Shown piece by piece: positions 33,218 through 43,348 of a stretch of DNA of 64,000 bases. Origin of the DNA: an uncultured Actinomycetes bacterium. Its GTDB lineage: Bacteria; Actinomycetota; Acidimicrobiia; Acidimicrobiales; Acidimicrobilacustridaceae. The stretch's first letter is position 1; each line of letters starts with the position of its first letter. The stretch spans positions 1 through 64,000 of the forward strand of contig CALEHQ010000041.1 of NCBI GenBank assembly GCA_937876315.1, in the 5' to 3' direction. Made by a program: the position numbers and the translations under genes. Under the pieces are notes generated by a model, which worked only from the letters and a program-made list of their open reading frames with translations, ran no database searches and was not told the DNA's origin.

Positions 33218-34495
33218 ATGTCTGCTTCGAAACGACCGGCGCCAAAACGCCTCGATGATCTTGCCGACCCACAGTTCTCACCCGAAGCCCAAGCAATCTT
33301 CGAAGACGCCGCACCTTTCGCGGACTTAATCGAACTCAACGCCGACGCACTCATGACACAAGCGGCGGCCGAAACCGGTCTTCACGATTTCGGTCCAATG
33401 GATTTCGTGGAGCGTCTCGAAGTGTTGCTGAACGCACTCGATACCGAAGCTCCGCTCTCGCCGATGGGTCGCATCTCCGCCGGTTCGTTCATGAGCACAC
33501 TTCTGAAAAACCGCTTGCTGCTCGCCGACTTATTAGCTCGACACCCAGAAGTTCACGATATCGAAATCAAGGCTCCGATCATCATCGCTGGACTCCCCCG
33601 TACTGGCACGACTCATCTTCACAACTTGATTGCTTGCGATCCCGCTCTTCGTTCACTTCCCTACTGGGAAAGCATCCAACCAGTTCCTTCGCTTGATGAA
33701 GCCTCGCTGGCCAACACCCCCGAAGATCCACGACTGGAACGGACAGAAGCCGGGCTCCAGATCATGGACATGATCATGCCGGATTTCAATCGCATGCATG
33801 AGATGACGACATGGCACGTTCACGAAGAGATTCAGATTCTTGCCATCGACTTCTCGACGATGATGTTCGAAACCATGGCACCAATGCCAACCTGGCGCGA
33901 CTACTACAAGTCACACGATCAGACGCCGCACTATGAGTACATGAAGACCGTGTTGAAAGCGTGCCAGTTCTTGCGCGGTGGCGAACGTTGGATCCTGAAA
34001 TCTCCACAGCATCTGGAACAGTTCGGTCCACTTGCAACAACGTTTCCCGATGCCACCTTCCTCGTCACACACCGTGATCCGATTTCCGTCATGGTTTCGA
34101 TGGGAACGATGGTGTCGTATTCAGCGCGTACATCGTTGTCGCCAGTCGACCCGGTTGCAGTTTCGAACTATTGGGCCGACCGCCTCGACGACATGCTGAA
34201 TGCCGCCATGCGAGATCGCACTCTGCTCGGTGGGCCCGAGCAGTCGATGGACATTCGGTTCGACGAGTTCATGGCCGATGATCTCGGCACTATTCGTCGC
34301 ATTTACGAACTCGCTGGACAACCCATGGACGCAAGGGCCGAAGCAGCGTTGGCCGAGTACGGGGCTACCCACGAGCGCGACCGTTTCGGCAAGGTCATCT
34401 ACGACGTCGATCAGATCGGCATCGATGTGCCGGCTCGCCGCAAACAGATGCGCGCCTACAGCGAGCACTTCGCCATTCCTGACGAGCCCTGGTAA
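33218..34495 (+). CDS. Sulfotransferase family protein
   Basis: PAPS-dependent sulfotransferase fold, 425 aa. The 5'-phosphosulfate loop GLPRTGTTHLHN begins at residue 125, and the 3'-phosphate region appears as ILKSPQHLEQ and FLVTHRDPISVMVS. The N-terminal 110 residues are helical and family-specific. Such enzymes are numerous in actinobacteria and may modify sterols, lipids or glycans; the acceptor cannot be read. The ATG has a strong AAAGGGGA. It lies on the plus strand between ribF and rpsO, which are usually adjacent on one strand, so it looks inserted. Confidence 0.85.
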   Translation: MSASKRPAPKRLDDLADPQFSPEAQAIFEDAAPFADLIELNADALMTQAAAETGLHDFGPMDFVERLEVLLNALDTEAPLSPMGRISAGSFMSTLLKNRLLLADLLARHPEVHDIEIKAPIIIAGLPRTGTTHLHNLIACDPALRSLPYWESIQPVPSLDEASLANTPEDPRLERTEAGLQIMDMIMPDFNRMHEMTTWHVHEEIQILAIDFSTMMFETMAPMPTWRDYYKSHDQTPHYEYMKTVLKACQFLRGGERWILKSPQHLEQFGPLATTFPDATFLVTHRDPISVMVSMGTMVSYSARTSLSPVDPVAVSNYWADRLDDMLNAAMRDRTLLGGPEQSMDIRFDEFMADDLGTIRRIYELAGQPMDARAEAALAEYGATHERDRFGKVIYDVDQIGIDVPARRKQMRAYSEHFAIPDEPW

Positions 34496-34516
34496 CGACC
34501 CTCGTCGCTCCGCTGA

Positions 34517-35464
34517 TTAACCCAGCAAAAGTGTCCGACACCGATCGACGTCTTTGCCCATTTGGGCGATGAGCGCGTCGACCGAATCAAATTTCAGTTC
34601 GTCTCGAAGATGAGCGACGAACTGCACAGCGAGTTCTTGTCCGTAAAGGTCAGCGTCGAAGTCGATGAGGTGTGCCTCGAGCAACGAGGTATCAGCGAAT
34701 TCATAGAACGTGGGACGGCGACCAAGCGAAATGGCACAGGCCCGATTGACGCCATCGGGCGTGCGACACCAACCGGCGTAGATGCCATCGGCAGGAAGAC
34801 AGATCGTTTCAGGGATCGCAAGATTTGCCGTACGGAATCCGAGGTCGCGTGCCCGGCCATCACCATGACCCACGACACCGCGCACCTCGTGGGGGCGACC
34901 CAACATCGCATTTGCCGATTTGAGATCGCCACCGCGCAAGGCGGCGCGGATTCGCGTTGAAGACACAGACTCATTCGAAGGCTGTCCGTTCAAGTCAACA
35001 AGTTCGTGAGCCAGTGTCTCGAAACCAAGATCGCTGCCCATCTCGACAAGGAGTTCCACGTTCCCGGCGCGCTTATTGCCAAAGTGGAAATCGCTACCGA
35101 CAGTTACCAGCTTTGCGTTGAGCGTTCCGACGAGATCAGCCGTAATGAACTCGGCCGCTGTTTCCTTCGCACGTTGTTCATCGAAGCGCACGACAAACGC
35201 AACGTCAACACCACATTGAGCAAGTAGCTCAAGCTTCTGGTCGAGATCGGTGAGGAGGAGCGGCGCAGACTCGGGCCGAACGACTGACGCCGGGTGACGA
35301 TCGAAGGTCACGACCACCGTTCGAAGGTCTCGATCAGCGGCACGACCTCGCAACGTGGCAATGACCTGACGGTGACCGTGATGGACGCCATCGAACGCGC
35401 CGATAGTCACAGCGGAACCCTGCCCGTCGAGATGCGCTTCGTCGTTGTCGTAGATGACGTCCAT
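34517..35464 (-). CDS. ribF: Bifunctional riboflavin kinase / FAD synthetase
   Basis: Makes FMN and FAD from riboflavin. The product is 315 aa. The N-terminal nucleotidyltransferase domain has GAFDGVHHGHRQV. The substrate-binding and kinase domain has RPHEVRGVVGHGDGRARDLGFRTAN and SLGRRPTF. I start at ATG 35464 (MDVIYDNDEAH); the frame is open for 164 more codons into truB, which is a shadow. The start is 13 nt after the truB stop. It is the last gene of the rimP-to-ribF run and converges with the sulfotransferase. Confidence 0.95.
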   Translation of the reverse strand: MDVIYDNDEAHLDGQGSAVTIGAFDGVHHGHRQVIATLRGRAADRDLRTVVVTFDRHPASVVRPESAPLLLTDLDQKLELLAQCGVDVAFVVRFDEQRAKETAAEFITADLVGTLNAKLVTVGSDFHFGNKRAGNVELLVEMGSDLGFETLAHELVDLNGQPSNESVSSTRIRAALRGGDLKSANAMLGRPHEVRGVVGHGDGRARDLGFRTANLAIPETICLPADGIYAGWCRTPDGVNRACAISLGRRPTFYEFADTSLLEAHLIDFDADLYGQELAVQFVAHLRDELKFDSVDALIAQMGKDVDRCRTLLLG

Positions 35465-35477
35465 GACCGATCGAACG

Positions 35478-36377
35478 CTACCGTCCGTCAACCGGCGCAA
35501 CGACAACATCGGGCTTGGCAGTGCCATCCCGATGAGCGACGTACATCGCGAGCAGGCGACCCTCGCCGTCAGTAACCGCCCAGGGACCCTCGCCGACGAA
35601 CCGTTCATCGACCGCCAGGACCTTTCCGTGGCCAACGTCGATCCGCTCTGCCTCGGAGACCACCACGATGGGGTTGTCCCGCATGGCCTCGGCTGGAGTG
35701 AGGAGCACTTCGGGCGACACCGTTTCAAGCGCATGCGCTTCAGGCAGTGTGAACGAGCCGATGGCAGTACGTCGAAGTTCACGAAGATGCGCTCCGCCGC
35801 CAAGAGCGTGACCAAGATCTGCGGCCAAAGTGCGCACATAGGTGCCCGAGGAACACTCCACCTCAGCAGTGACGATGAGAGGATCGTTTGTCGGTGCAAC
35901 GGTGAAGCGATGGATGGTGACCGGGCGTGGCGCTCGCTCAACTTCGATTCCTTCACGCGCGAGTTGATGCAATCGCTTTCCGTCGATCTTCACTGCCGAC
36001 ACCATCGGGGGAATCTGCATGATGTCACCGGTGAGTTGCGGAACTGCTGCTTCAACCTGCGCAAATGTGAGGCTCGCCATGTCGTGTGTTGCCGTGACCT
36101 CGCCGGCGGCGTCGAGTGTCGAGGTTTCGGTTCCGAAGACAATTTCGCAGGTGTAGGTCTTGGGTAACGCTGTGAGATATTTCAACAGACGCGTAACACG
36201 ACCAACGCCCAGCAAAAGCACACCCGTAGCGTCAGGGTCCAGTGTTCCCGAATGCCCGACTTTGCGCGTGCCTAGCAAGCCGCGCGATTTCGCAACAACA
36301 TCGTGCGAGGTCCAGCCCGCGTCCTTGTCGACGACGACGAGCCCGTCGGGTCCGTCGTCACGCTTCTTCGCGCTCAC
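35478..36377 (-). CDS. truB: tRNA pseudouridine(55) synthase
   Basis: Makes pseudouridine 55 in the T-loop of tRNA. The product is 299 aa. The catalytic aspartate is in KVGHSGTLDPDATGVLLLG, and KTYTCEIVFGTET, VSAVKIDGKRLHQLAR and SGTYVRTLAADLG follow. A C-terminal PUA-like part is short. The start is GTG at 36377, overlapping the rbfA stop (GTGA). Confidence 0.95.
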   Translation of the reverse strand: MSAKKRDDGPDGLVVVDKDAGWTSHDVVAKSRGLLGTRKVGHSGTLDPDATGVLLLGVGRVTRLLKYLTALPKTYTCEIVFGTETSTLDAAGEVTATHDMASLTFAQVEAAVPQLTGDIMQIPPMVSAVKIDGKRLHQLAREGIEVERAPRPVTIHRFTVAPTNDPLIVTAEVECSSGTYVRTLAADLGHALGGGAHLRELRRTAIGSFTLPEAHALETVSPEVLLTPAEAMRDNPIVVVSEAERIDVGHGKVLAVDERFVGEGPWAVTDGEGRLLAMYVAHRDGTAKPDVVVAPVDGR

Positions 36378-36766
36378 GATTCGGTGGCGTCGGGTTCCGG
36401 TCGGGGGCCTTCGGCCAACAACGATTCGATACGCGCACCGGCCCGAACAGCAGGATCGGGCGCAAACGAAAGTTCTGGCGTGCGCTTCATGCGCGCTTCA
36501 CGGCCAATCGCCGACTGCAGCTTGTAACGAACCTCACGGAATGCTTCGAGAACCTCAGGATCGCCTTCTTCATCTTGAATCGAATCGAAATACACCTTTG
36601 CGTGGCGAAGATCGCCTTCGATATCAACTGAAGTGATGGTCACGAGATGGAGACGATCGTCGTCCATGCGCTCAAGTTCACCCGCGATGATCTCGCGCAA
36701 CAACTCGTTGAGTCGAGCCGTACGCGGATACTGACGGGCCGAGCCGTGGTTGCTTCGTCGACTCAT
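36374..36766 (-). CDS. rbfA: Ribosome-binding factor A
   Basis: KH-fold factor for late 30S maturation. The product is 130 aa. The sequence RTARLNELLREIIAGELERM near the start, and VTITSVDIEGDLRHAKVYF after it, are typical. The C-terminus is a variable tail rich in Pro and Glu. The ATG at 36766 has GGAGG upstream. It lies 56 nt after infB and overlaps truB by 4 nt. Confidence 0.94.
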   Translation of the reverse strand: MSRRSNHGSARQYPRTARLNELLREIIAGELERMDDDRLHLVTITSVDIEGDLRHAKVYFDSIQDEEGDPEVLEAFREVRYKLQSAIGREARMKRTPELSFAPDPAVRAGARIESLLAEGPRPEPDATES

Positions 36767-36822
36767 GCAAACGCCTCCTGGTTGACCCTAAGGAATCCGA
36801 ACGGTGAACCGCCGGACACAAC

Positions 36823-39699
36823 TTAGGTGCGCGGAATCTCGCGGTCTTCGTAGGTTTCGATGATGTCGCCAGGCTTGAGGTCTTGGAAATCGGTGAGACC
36901 GATACCACACTCGAAACCAGCCGCAACTTCGCGGACATCGTCCTTGAAGCGGCGGAGCGATGCGACCGAACCCTTCCAGATGATTGTTCCTTCACGAAGG
37001 AAGCGAACCTTGGTGCCACGAGTGATCTGACCGTTGGTGACGTAACAGCCGGCAATGGCGCCGACCTTGGGCACACGGAAGATCTCGCGAACCTCGGCTT
37101 CACCTGTAACGATTTCTTCGTACTCAGGCTTGAGGAGACCAAGCATGGCCTTCTCAATATCTTCAAGCACCTGGTAGATGATTTCGTAGGCACGAATTTC
37201 AACGTGCTCGGTGTCGGCTAGTTCGCGAGCCTGGCGATCGGGCCGGACATTGAAGCCGATGATCGTGGCGTTGGACGTTGCCGCCAACTGGACATCGTTC
37301 TGGGTGATGCCACCAACCGCGCGATGCACGAATGCGAGTTTGACCTCGTCGCGTTCAAGCCGCTTGAGGCTCTCGGTGAGCGCTTCGAGCGAACCGGTAA
37401 CGTCGGCCTTCAGAATGAGGTTGAGCGTTGCTGATTCGCCTACCTGAATCTGTTGGAAGATGTCTTCGAGCTTGGCGCCACCGCTCATTGCATGAGCTTC
37501 TCGGCCAATTGTGGCAACCCGGAGCCAATGCTCGCGAGTTGCGGCAACCTTAGAAGCGGTCTTCTCGTCGGGAGCGACAACGAAACGGTCGCCTGCGATG
37601 GCGACGTCGGAAAGACCGAGCACCTGAACTGGAGCCGAGGGGCCCGCTTCTTTGATCGTGTTTCCCTGATCATCGATGATTGCGCGGACGCGACCCCAAG
37701 CAGCACCGGCAACAAGAGGATCGCCGACACGCAGCGTTCCGTGTTGCACAAGCACCGTGGCGACTGGGCCTCGACCAATATCGAGATTTGATTCGAGCAC
37801 GACGCCGCGAGCACGCCCTTCATCGTTGGCACGAAGATCTTCGAGGTCGGCCATGATGAGCACGTTCTCGAGAAGATCGTCGATACCGAGGTTCTGGAGT
37901 GCAGAGACCTCGACCATGACGGTTTCGCCGCCCCATGCTTCGGGGACGAGTTCGTGTTCAGACAACTGCTGCATCACACGAGTGGGATCAGCGTTCTCGC
38001 GGTCGATCTTGTTGATGGCAACAATGATCGGAACGTCGGCGGCCTTCGCGTGATTGATGGCTTCGATCGTTTGCGGCATGACGCCATCGTCGGCAGCGAC
38101 CACAAGAATGACGACGTCGGTTGCATCGGCACCACGGGCACGCATAGCGGTGAACGCTTCGTGACCGGGAGTATCGAGGAACGTAATTGCGCGTCCGTCT
38201 TGGGTGACCTGATATGCGCCGATGTGCTGGGTGATGCCACCGGCTTCACCAGCAACCACATTGGCGTTACGAATCTGATCAAGAAGTTTGGTCTTGCCGT
38301 GATCGACGTGGCCCATAACGGTAATGACCGGCGGACGATGCGCCCACGCTTCATACGTTGCGTCGTCGACATCTTCTTCGAGCATGAGCAACTTCTGCAG
38401 CTCGACTTCTTGCTCTTCACCTGGGTTCACAAGACGAATCGATGCGCCGATTTCGGCAGCAAAGAGTTCGATCATGTCGTCGCTCAGCGATTGCGTCGCG
38501 GTGACCATTTCGCCCTGCTGCATGAGGAAGCGAACGACGTCGGCCGCCGTGCGATTCATCTTGGGGCCGAGATCCTGAGCAGTTGAGGCGCGCTCTACGA
38601 CAACTTCACCAACCGGGATTGGTGCTTCGCGAGGGGTGTAGCTCGGTGCATCAATCGGCTGAAGTTCGTCGCGATTACGACGACGACGACCCTTGCGCTT
38701 CGGACGCGGACCACCGGGGCGACCACCAGGGCCACCACCAGGACGACCACCGCCACCAGGACGACCACCAGGGCCACCACCGGGACCGCCAAAGCCGCCG
38801 CCGGGACCGCCGCCGGGACCGCCGCCGCCAGGACCACCACCGGGACGAGGGCCGTTAAAGCCTCCACCAGGACGACCACCAGGAGCGCCGCCACCAGGAC
38901 GACCGCCAGGACCACCAGCACCGGGACCACCAGGACGACCGCCAGGACGCGCACCGGGAGCGGGCGTTTCGCGACGCATGCCGGGGGGCGGCGGGATCGG
39001 CTTACCCGTTGAAGAAATGGGAGGACGTGCGCCGGGCGGAGGCGGAATCGGCTTGCCCGTCGACGAGGTCGGAGGACGCTGCGGCATCGGAGCGCGAGCC
39101 GCAGGCGCGGCCGGATCTCCTACTGCCGGTGGCGTCGGTGCCGCCGGCGCAACAGGTGCGTCGGCGACAGGCGCAGGTGCAACAGGCGCCTCGGCCACAG
39201 GAGCAGGCGCGGCCGGAGCAGCGGGTGCTTCGCGACGCGGACCAGAACTACCCGATGATGAAATGACACGCTTCGGTGCAGCCGGCTTGGGCGCAGGAGC
39301 AGGAGCGGGTTCCGGTGTGGGTTCGGGCGCAGGAGCAACCGTCTCGACCTCGGCAACGGGAACGTCAGCAACTTCCGGTTCCGGTTCGGCGGGCGCGACA
39401 GCAGCCTTGGCCGGTTCGTCGGCAGTCTTCTTTGCTGCAGCCTTTTTGGCCGGAGCTTTCTTGGCTGCGGTCTTCTTGGCCGCCGCCTTCTTGGCCGGAG
39501 CTTCTGGTTCCTCAGGCTGCACATCGCGCACAAGACCTTCACGCTCGGCCTTGCGGCGAACGCGGTCAGCTTGAGGCTCGACGACGCTTGAGGAATGGCT
39601 CTTCACGCCGATCCCGAGCGCGACGCACAGATCCAAGGTCTCCTTGTTGGTGAGACCTAGTTCTCGTGCCAGCTCGTACACACGGATGTTGGACGGCAA
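36823..39699 (-). CDS. infB: Translation initiation factor IF-2
   Basis: GTPase that recruits fMet-tRNA to the 30S subunit. The product is 958 aa. It has an N-terminal IF2N domain (1-50), Lys/Ala-rich repeats (65-95), a Pro/Ala region (100-245) and a Gly/Pro/Arg tract (249-332). The G domain follows with GHVDHGKT (463-470), DTPGHEAF and NKID, then domains II-IV. The start is TTG at 39699, with GAGG 7 nt upstream; [14 protein letters not shown] begins as expected. No ylxR lies between nusA and infB. The gap of 130 nt contains a hairpin. Confidence 0.97.
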   Translation of the reverse strand: MPSNIRVYELARELGLTNKETLDLCVALGIGVKSHSSSVVEPQADRVRRKAEREGLVRDVQPEEPEAPAKKAAAKKTAAKKAPAKKAAAKKTADEPAKAAVAPAEPEPEVADVPVAEVETVAPAPEPTPEPAPAPAPKPAAPKRVISSSGSSGPRREAPAAPAAPAPVAEAPVAPAPVADAPVAPAAPTPPAVGDPAAPAARAPMPQRPPTSSTGKPIPPPPGARPPISSTGKPIPPPPGMRRETPAPGARPGGRPGGPGAGGPGGRPGGGAPGGRPGGGFNGPRPGGGPGGGGPGGGPGGGFGGPGGGPGGRPGGGGRPGGGPGGRPGGPRPKRKGRRRRNRDELQPIDAPSYTPREAPIPVGEVVVERASTAQDLGPKMNRTAADVVRFLMQQGEMVTATQSLSDDMIELFAAEIGASIRLVNPGEEQEVELQKLLMLEEDVDDATYEAWAHRPPVITVMGHVDHGKTKLLDQIRNANVVAGEAGGITQHIGAYQVTQDGRAITFLDTPGHEAFTAMRARGADATDVVILVVAADDGVMPQTIEAINHAKAADVPIIVAINKIDRENADPTRVMQQLSEHELVPEAWGGETVMVEVSALQNLGIDDLLENVLIMADLEDLRANDEGRARGVVLESNLDIGRGPVATVLVQHGTLRVGDPLVAGAAWGRVRAIIDDQGNTIKEAGPSAPVQVLGLSDVAIAGDRFVVAPDEKTASKVAATREHWLRVATIGREAHAMSGGAKLEDIFQQIQVGESATLNLILKADVTGSLEALTESLKRLERDEVKLAFVHRAVGGITQNDVQLAATSNATIIGFNVRPDRQARELADTEHVEIRAYEIIYQVLEDIEKAMLGLLKPEYEEIVTGEAEVREIFRVPKVGAIAGCYVTNGQITRGTKVRFLREGTIIWKGSVASLRRFKDDVREVAAGFECGIGLTDFQDLKPGDIIETYEDREIPRT
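38704..38955 (-). repeat. Low-complexity Gly/Pro/Arg repeat tract inside infB
   Basis: About 84 codons (IF-2 residues 249-332) consist of units such as [11 protein letters not shown] and GGGFGG. The DNA is accordingly repetitive and very GC-rich. It forms a flexible basic linker before the conserved IF-2 core. Antisense frames through it give long artefactual GPPGRPPG proteins. Confidence 0.9.
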
Positions 39700-39791
39700 C
39701 TGCTACCTCAGTGATCGTGGTTCGGGACCCACCAAACAAAGCGTCAGATGGGCTCGACCCTCCGTGACACAGCCACGGAACGGGTCTCTAT

Positions 39792-39818
39792 CCTCGCACG
39801 ACACAGCGTCGGGCGAGG
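39792..39818 (-). terminator. Hairpin between nusA and infB
   Basis: CCTCGC pairs with GCGAGG and CGAC with GTCG, separated by one A/G mismatch, around a 5-nt loop. It begins 12 nt after the nusA stop. NusA acts on such hairpins, so this may be an attenuator controlling infB, but no U-tract is present. Confidence 0.45.
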
Positions 39819-39829
39819 AATGGTGACGA

Positions 39830-41059
39830 CTATGCCGGATCTTCCGATCCGGTTTCTTCGGCAGCCTCTGCCTCGGCAGCCTCAACAATGGCTTCGGCTT
39901 CGGCCACAACTTCGGCTTCTGCTTCGGCTTCGGTCTCTTGAACATCTTCAGCAACTTGGGCGTAGGCCTCGGCGGACATTGCTTCGCCACCTTCGGCGGG
40001 CTGCCACACCTGTTCGCCAGTTTCGGCGTCGACGACCCATTCGCCTTCCGCCCAATCCTGATTGGCGTAGGCCTCTTCTTCGGCGAGTTGGGTTTCGGAC
40101 TTGATGTCGACGCGCCAACCAGTGAGACGAGCAGCAAGGCGAGCGTTCTGCCCCTCCTTGCCGATGGCCAAAGAGAGTTGGTAGTCGGGAACGATGACCT
40201 CGGCGGTGCCGGTGTCTTCGTGGATACGAACTTCCTTGACCTTGGCCGGCGACAGCGCCTTCATGACGAAGTCGGCCGGTTCATCGGAGAACGGAACAAT
40301 GTCGATCTTTTCGCCACGAAGTTCGTTGACGACCATGCGAACGCGAGCGCCGCGAGCACCGACGCATGCGCCGACGGGATCGACATTGGAATCGTTCGAC
40401 AACACAGCGATCTTGGTGCGTGCTCCTGGTTCACGAGCACAGGCCTTGATTTCAACAACGCCGTCGGCGATTTCGGGAACTTCGAGTTCGAACAGTCGCT
40501 TGATGAGACCGGGGTGCGTACGGCTCGTGACGATCTGCGGGCCCTTTGCGGTCTTGCGAACCTCGACGATGTAGGCCTTCACGCGCGCACCTGGCTCGGG
40601 ACGCTCGTAGGGAACCTGTTCCGCCTGAGGCATAAGCGCTTCGACGCGACCGAGATCGAGCAGCGTGTAACGCGCATCGGTCTGCTGAATGATGCCGGTA
40701 ACGATGTCGCCTTCGCGACCTGCGTATTCCTCGTACTTCATTTCGCGCTCGGCTTCACGAATGCGCTGGTTCATGACCTGCTTCATCGTTTGCGCAGCAA
40801 CACGACCCCACACCTCGGGCGGCGGGGTGACATCGAACTCTTCGCCTTCAGGGATGCCGTCGTCGTCGAGGGCTTGCGCCATCACACGAACTTCGCCGGT
40901 ATCGGGATCGATGATGACCCACGCATATTCCTGTGAATCTGGCAGCCGCTTGTAAGCGGATTCGAACGCGTCGGCGAGTGCGCCAAACAGCGTGTCGATC
41001 GAGATTCCCTTGTCGACGGCAAGTGCCTGGAGTGCCTCGATGAGATCAGGGGAGTTCAT
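39830..41059 (-). CDS. nusA: Transcription termination/antitermination protein NusA
   Basis: RNA-polymerase-associated factor for pausing, termination and antitermination. The product is 409 aa. It has an N-terminal RNAP-binding domain (1-110), an S1 domain ([12 protein letters not shown]...), and KH1/KH2 with [17 protein letters not shown] and [19 protein letters not shown]. The tail is long and acidic (Glu/Ala-rich, last 60 residues), as in several actinobacteria. The ATG at 41059 overlaps the rimP stop (TGATG). A GTG one codon earlier is possible. Confidence 0.95.
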   Translation of the reverse strand: MNSPDLIEALQALAVDKGISIDTLFGALADAFESAYKRLPDSQEYAWVIIDPDTGEVRVMAQALDDDGIPEGEEFDVTPPPEVWGRVAAQTMKQVMNQRIREAEREMKYEEYAGREGDIVTGIIQQTDARYTLLDLGRVEALMPQAEQVPYERPEPGARVKAYIVEVRKTAKGPQIVTSRTHPGLIKRLFELEVPEIADGVVEIKACAREPGARTKIAVLSNDSNVDPVGACVGARGARVRMVVNELRGEKIDIVPFSDEPADFVMKALSPAKVKEVRIHEDTGTAEVIVPDYQLSLAIGKEGQNARLAARLTGWRVDIKSETQLAEEEAYANQDWAEGEWVVDAETGEQVWQPAEGGEAMSAEAYAQVAEDVQETEAEAEAEVVAEAEAIVEAAEAEAAEETGSEDPA

Positions 41060-41640
41060 CACGACTGGACCTTCTCTTCCTTGGGGGACGCGTTCGAAGC
41101 GTCCTTCTTAGACTTCGTAGTTTTCGCCGCAGCTTTCGCCGGCTTCACAGTTTTCGCGCCGCTCTTGGGGCCTCCCGGTTTGGGTGCGGGACCCCAGACG
41201 AATGTGGTGCGTGCCTTTTCGATTTCACCAAGGTTGAGCGTGATGCTCTCCCCCAGTGGTTCGTCGAGGGCAATGGTGACCGTGGTGTCGGTCGAACCGG
41301 TAACGGTGCCGGCGAACCGACGACCAACCGGGTGATTCGGGAATGTCTTGACCGCAACGGTGCGACCAACCGCCCACGCGTAGTGAGCAGGCGTGCGCAG
41401 TACTCGTTCAAGACCGGGGCTGGACACTTCGAGCGTGAAGCTGCTTGAAATGGGATCGTGTTCGTCGATCGCTCGCGAGATTGCTCGGGTCGTTTTGGTG
41501 ATGTCGTCGATGCTGACACCACCTTGACGATCAACCGTGACTCGGAGCACGGGACCAGCTTGCTCAAGATCGAACAGTTCGAGACCCTCTGCGGCCACCA
41601 ATGGTTCGATAAGTGCTCGTACACGTGCGGACACGCTCAT
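41059..41640 (-). CDS. rimP: Ribosome maturation factor RimP
   Basis: Needed for 30S assembly. The product is 193 aa. The N-terminal domain (about 1-75) carries VLRVTVDRQGGVSIDDI. The segment FTLEVSSPGLERVLR and an SH3-like C-terminal domain follow, ending in a Lys/Ala-rich basic tail of about 40 residues. I start at ATG 41640 because GGAGG lies upstream at the right distance; an earlier frame start has none. It is the first gene of the run down to ribF. It is preceded by the proS terminators. Confidence 0.94.
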   Translation of the reverse strand: MSVSARVRALIEPLVAAEGLELFDLEQAGPVLRVTVDRQGGVSIDDITKTTRAISRAIDEHDPISSSFTLEVSSPGLERVLRTPAHYAWAVGRTVAVKTFPNHPVGRRFAGTVTGSTDTTVTIALDEPLGESITLNLGEIEKARTTFVWGPAPKPGGPKSGAKTVKPAKAAAKTTKSKKDASNASPKEEKVQS

Positions 41641-41714
41641 TGCTGGCCTCCTTCCAAAGGGTTTCAAAGATCACCGACTGCAGGTTCACCGCAACCTGAA
41701 TTCGGCCGAAACAA

Positions 41715-41741
41715 AAGGCGTGGGCGAAAAGCCCACGCCTT
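41715..41741 (-). terminator. Intrinsic terminator downstream of proS
   Basis: AAGGCGTGGGC pairs perfectly with GCCCACGCCTT across a 5-nt loop. On the minus strand the stem runs into TTTTGTTT, so this is a classical U-tract terminator. It separates the rpsB-to-proS run from the rimP run. Confidence 0.9.
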
Positions 41742-41839
41742 CGTCAGTACTGCCGAACGATTGCGATGGAATGAGTGTAGACCCCTCGACCCAGAAACGA
41801 CCACCCGGGGGGTCCGACTCACCCATCGATTTGGGCAAG

Positions 41840-41862
41840 AAACCCCAGTTCAGACGGGGTTT
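41840..41862. terminator. Hairpin just after proS
   Basis: AAACCCC pairs with GGGGTTT across a 9-nt loop, 22 nt after the proS stop. It has a T-run on the plus strand only. With the stronger terminator at 41715 it makes a tandem end to the operon. Confidence 0.6.
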
Positions 41863-41883
41863 TTGGCGTGAATCAGTGCGGTG

Positions 41884-43296
41884 TCAATACGAGCGGGCGA
41901 CGATCGCAATGGCGCCGTCGGCGTTATCGGAAGCCGGCAGCGAGCCGTCCGGCATCACCAAACAGCGCACCGTGACGCTGGACTTGGCCAGTTCGGTCTC
42001 GCCGTCGGTGCCCATGCTGGCCCAAGGGATTCGGGCCCATCCGGTTGCAGCGGCTTCAGCGGCTTCAGCGATAGAGGAAACATCAACCGTGCGCGAGTTG
42101 CGACGATCGGTGGCCTCGGCAAGGAGTTGAGCCTGACCGGCATCAAGAGCGGCGGTAACAGTGGCTGCGATGCCATTGAGTGCAACTGCGTCTTTCGCTC
42201 CGGTGAAACGGTTCGCCAGGGTGACGACACCTTCGGTCAGATCTCGGGGGCCAAGTTCGAGACGAACCGGAACACCCTTGAGTTCCCAATCAGTCGCACG
42301 ACGACCCATTGACGTTTCGACGCGCACATCGAGTTCGACGCGTACGCCAGCATCGGCGAGTTCTCCGGCAAGCGTGCGACAACGTTCGATGACGGCATCG
42401 TCATCGCGAACAGCCAGCACAACAACCTGAACAGGCGCGAGTGCCGGTGGAATGCGCAAACCGTTGTCGTCGCCGTGACACATGATGAGTCCACCGACCA
42501 TGCGAGTAGAAACTCCCCACGAAGTTGTCCATGCATGTTGCTGGGTTCCTTCGTTGTCGAGGTACTGAATGTCAAAGGCCTTCGCAAAGTTCTGACCGAG
42601 TTCGTGACTCGTGCCCATTTGCAATGCTTTTCCGTCACCCATCATTGCTTCGCACGTCATGGTGTTGGTTGCGCCCGCAAAGCGTTCCTTTGCAGTCTTA
42701 CGACCAACAACAACAGGCATCGCGAGAACGTCGCGCATGAATGACTCATACACATCGTGCAAGATTCGTTCGGCGTACTGGCGACCATCGTCTTCACTGA
42801 CGTGGGCGGTATGACCTTCTTGCCAAAGGAATTCGCTCGTTCGCAGAAAGACTCGCGGGCGAAGTTCCCAGCGAACAACGTTGGCCCACTGATTCAGTAA
42901 CAGCGGAAGATCGCGATAGCTCTGTACCCACTTGGCCATGAACTCACCGATAACCGTTTCCGATGTCGGACGAACCACGACTGGCTCTTCAAGTTCTTTG
43001 CCGCCAGCAACAGTGACGACTGCGAGTTCGGGGCTGAAACCTTCAACGTGCTCGGCTTCGCGCTTGAGATAGCTCTCAGGGATGAACAACGGGAAGTACG
43101 CGTTCTTGGCACCGGCGCGCTTGATGCGGCGATCAACCTCGGCCTGCATCTGTTCCCAGATTGAATAGCCATAAGGACGGATGACCATCGTGCCGCGTAC
43201 CGGGCCGTTATCGGCAAGTTCCGCCTTGGCAACGATGTCTTGGTACCAGCGCGGAAAATCTTCGGACTGCGGGGTGAGAACGGGAGCCTTAGCCAT
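41884..43296 (-). CDS. proS: Prolyl-tRNA synthetase, eukaryote/archaea-like
   Basis: Class II synthetase of 470 aa. It lacks the editing insertion of the E. coli type and ends in a tyrosine (IVARSY), as in the eukaryote/archaea-like class. Motif 2 is seen in RWELRPRVFLRTSEFLWQEGHTAH (in part), and motif 3 in MVGGLIMCHGDDNGLRIPP. The anticodon-binding domain follows. Start ATG at 43296. It sits 52 nt after ispG in the rpsB run, and two terminators follow. Confidence 0.95.
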   Translation of the reverse strand: MAKAPVLTPQSEDFPRWYQDIVAKAELADNGPVRGTMVIRPYGYSIWEQMQAEVDRRIKRAGAKNAYFPLFIPESYLKREAEHVEGFSPELAVVTVAGGKELEEPVVVRPTSETVIGEFMAKWVQSYRDLPLLLNQWANVVRWELRPRVFLRTSEFLWQEGHTAHVSEDDGRQYAERILHDVYESFMRDVLAMPVVVGRKTAKERFAGATNTMTCEAMMGDGKALQMGTSHELGQNFAKAFDIQYLDNEGTQQHAWTTSWGVSTRMVGGLIMCHGDDNGLRIPPALAPVQVVVLAVRDDDAVIERCRTLAGELADAGVRVELDVRVETSMGRRATDWELKGVPVRLELGPRDLTEGVVTLANRFTGAKDAVALNGIAATVTAALDAGQAQLLAEATDRRNSRTVDVSSIAEAAEAAATGWARIPWASMGTDGETELAKSSVTVRCLVMPDGSLPASDNADGAIAIVARSY

Positions 43297-43348
43297 GGGT
43301 GACGATGCTAGGCGACACCCTCTTCACCCTCAGCGAGGTTGCGCTTAC

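Noticed and set aside
35465-35956. N-terminal extension of ribF by 164 codons
   Set aside because: It lies wholly within truB and shows no family similarity; the ATG at 35464 gives the expected length.
38693-39574. 293-aa plus-strand Gly/Pro-rich protein (GPPGRPPG repeats)
   Set aside because: Exact antisense of the low-complexity part of infB; no ribosome-binding site, and the composition mirrors infB codons.
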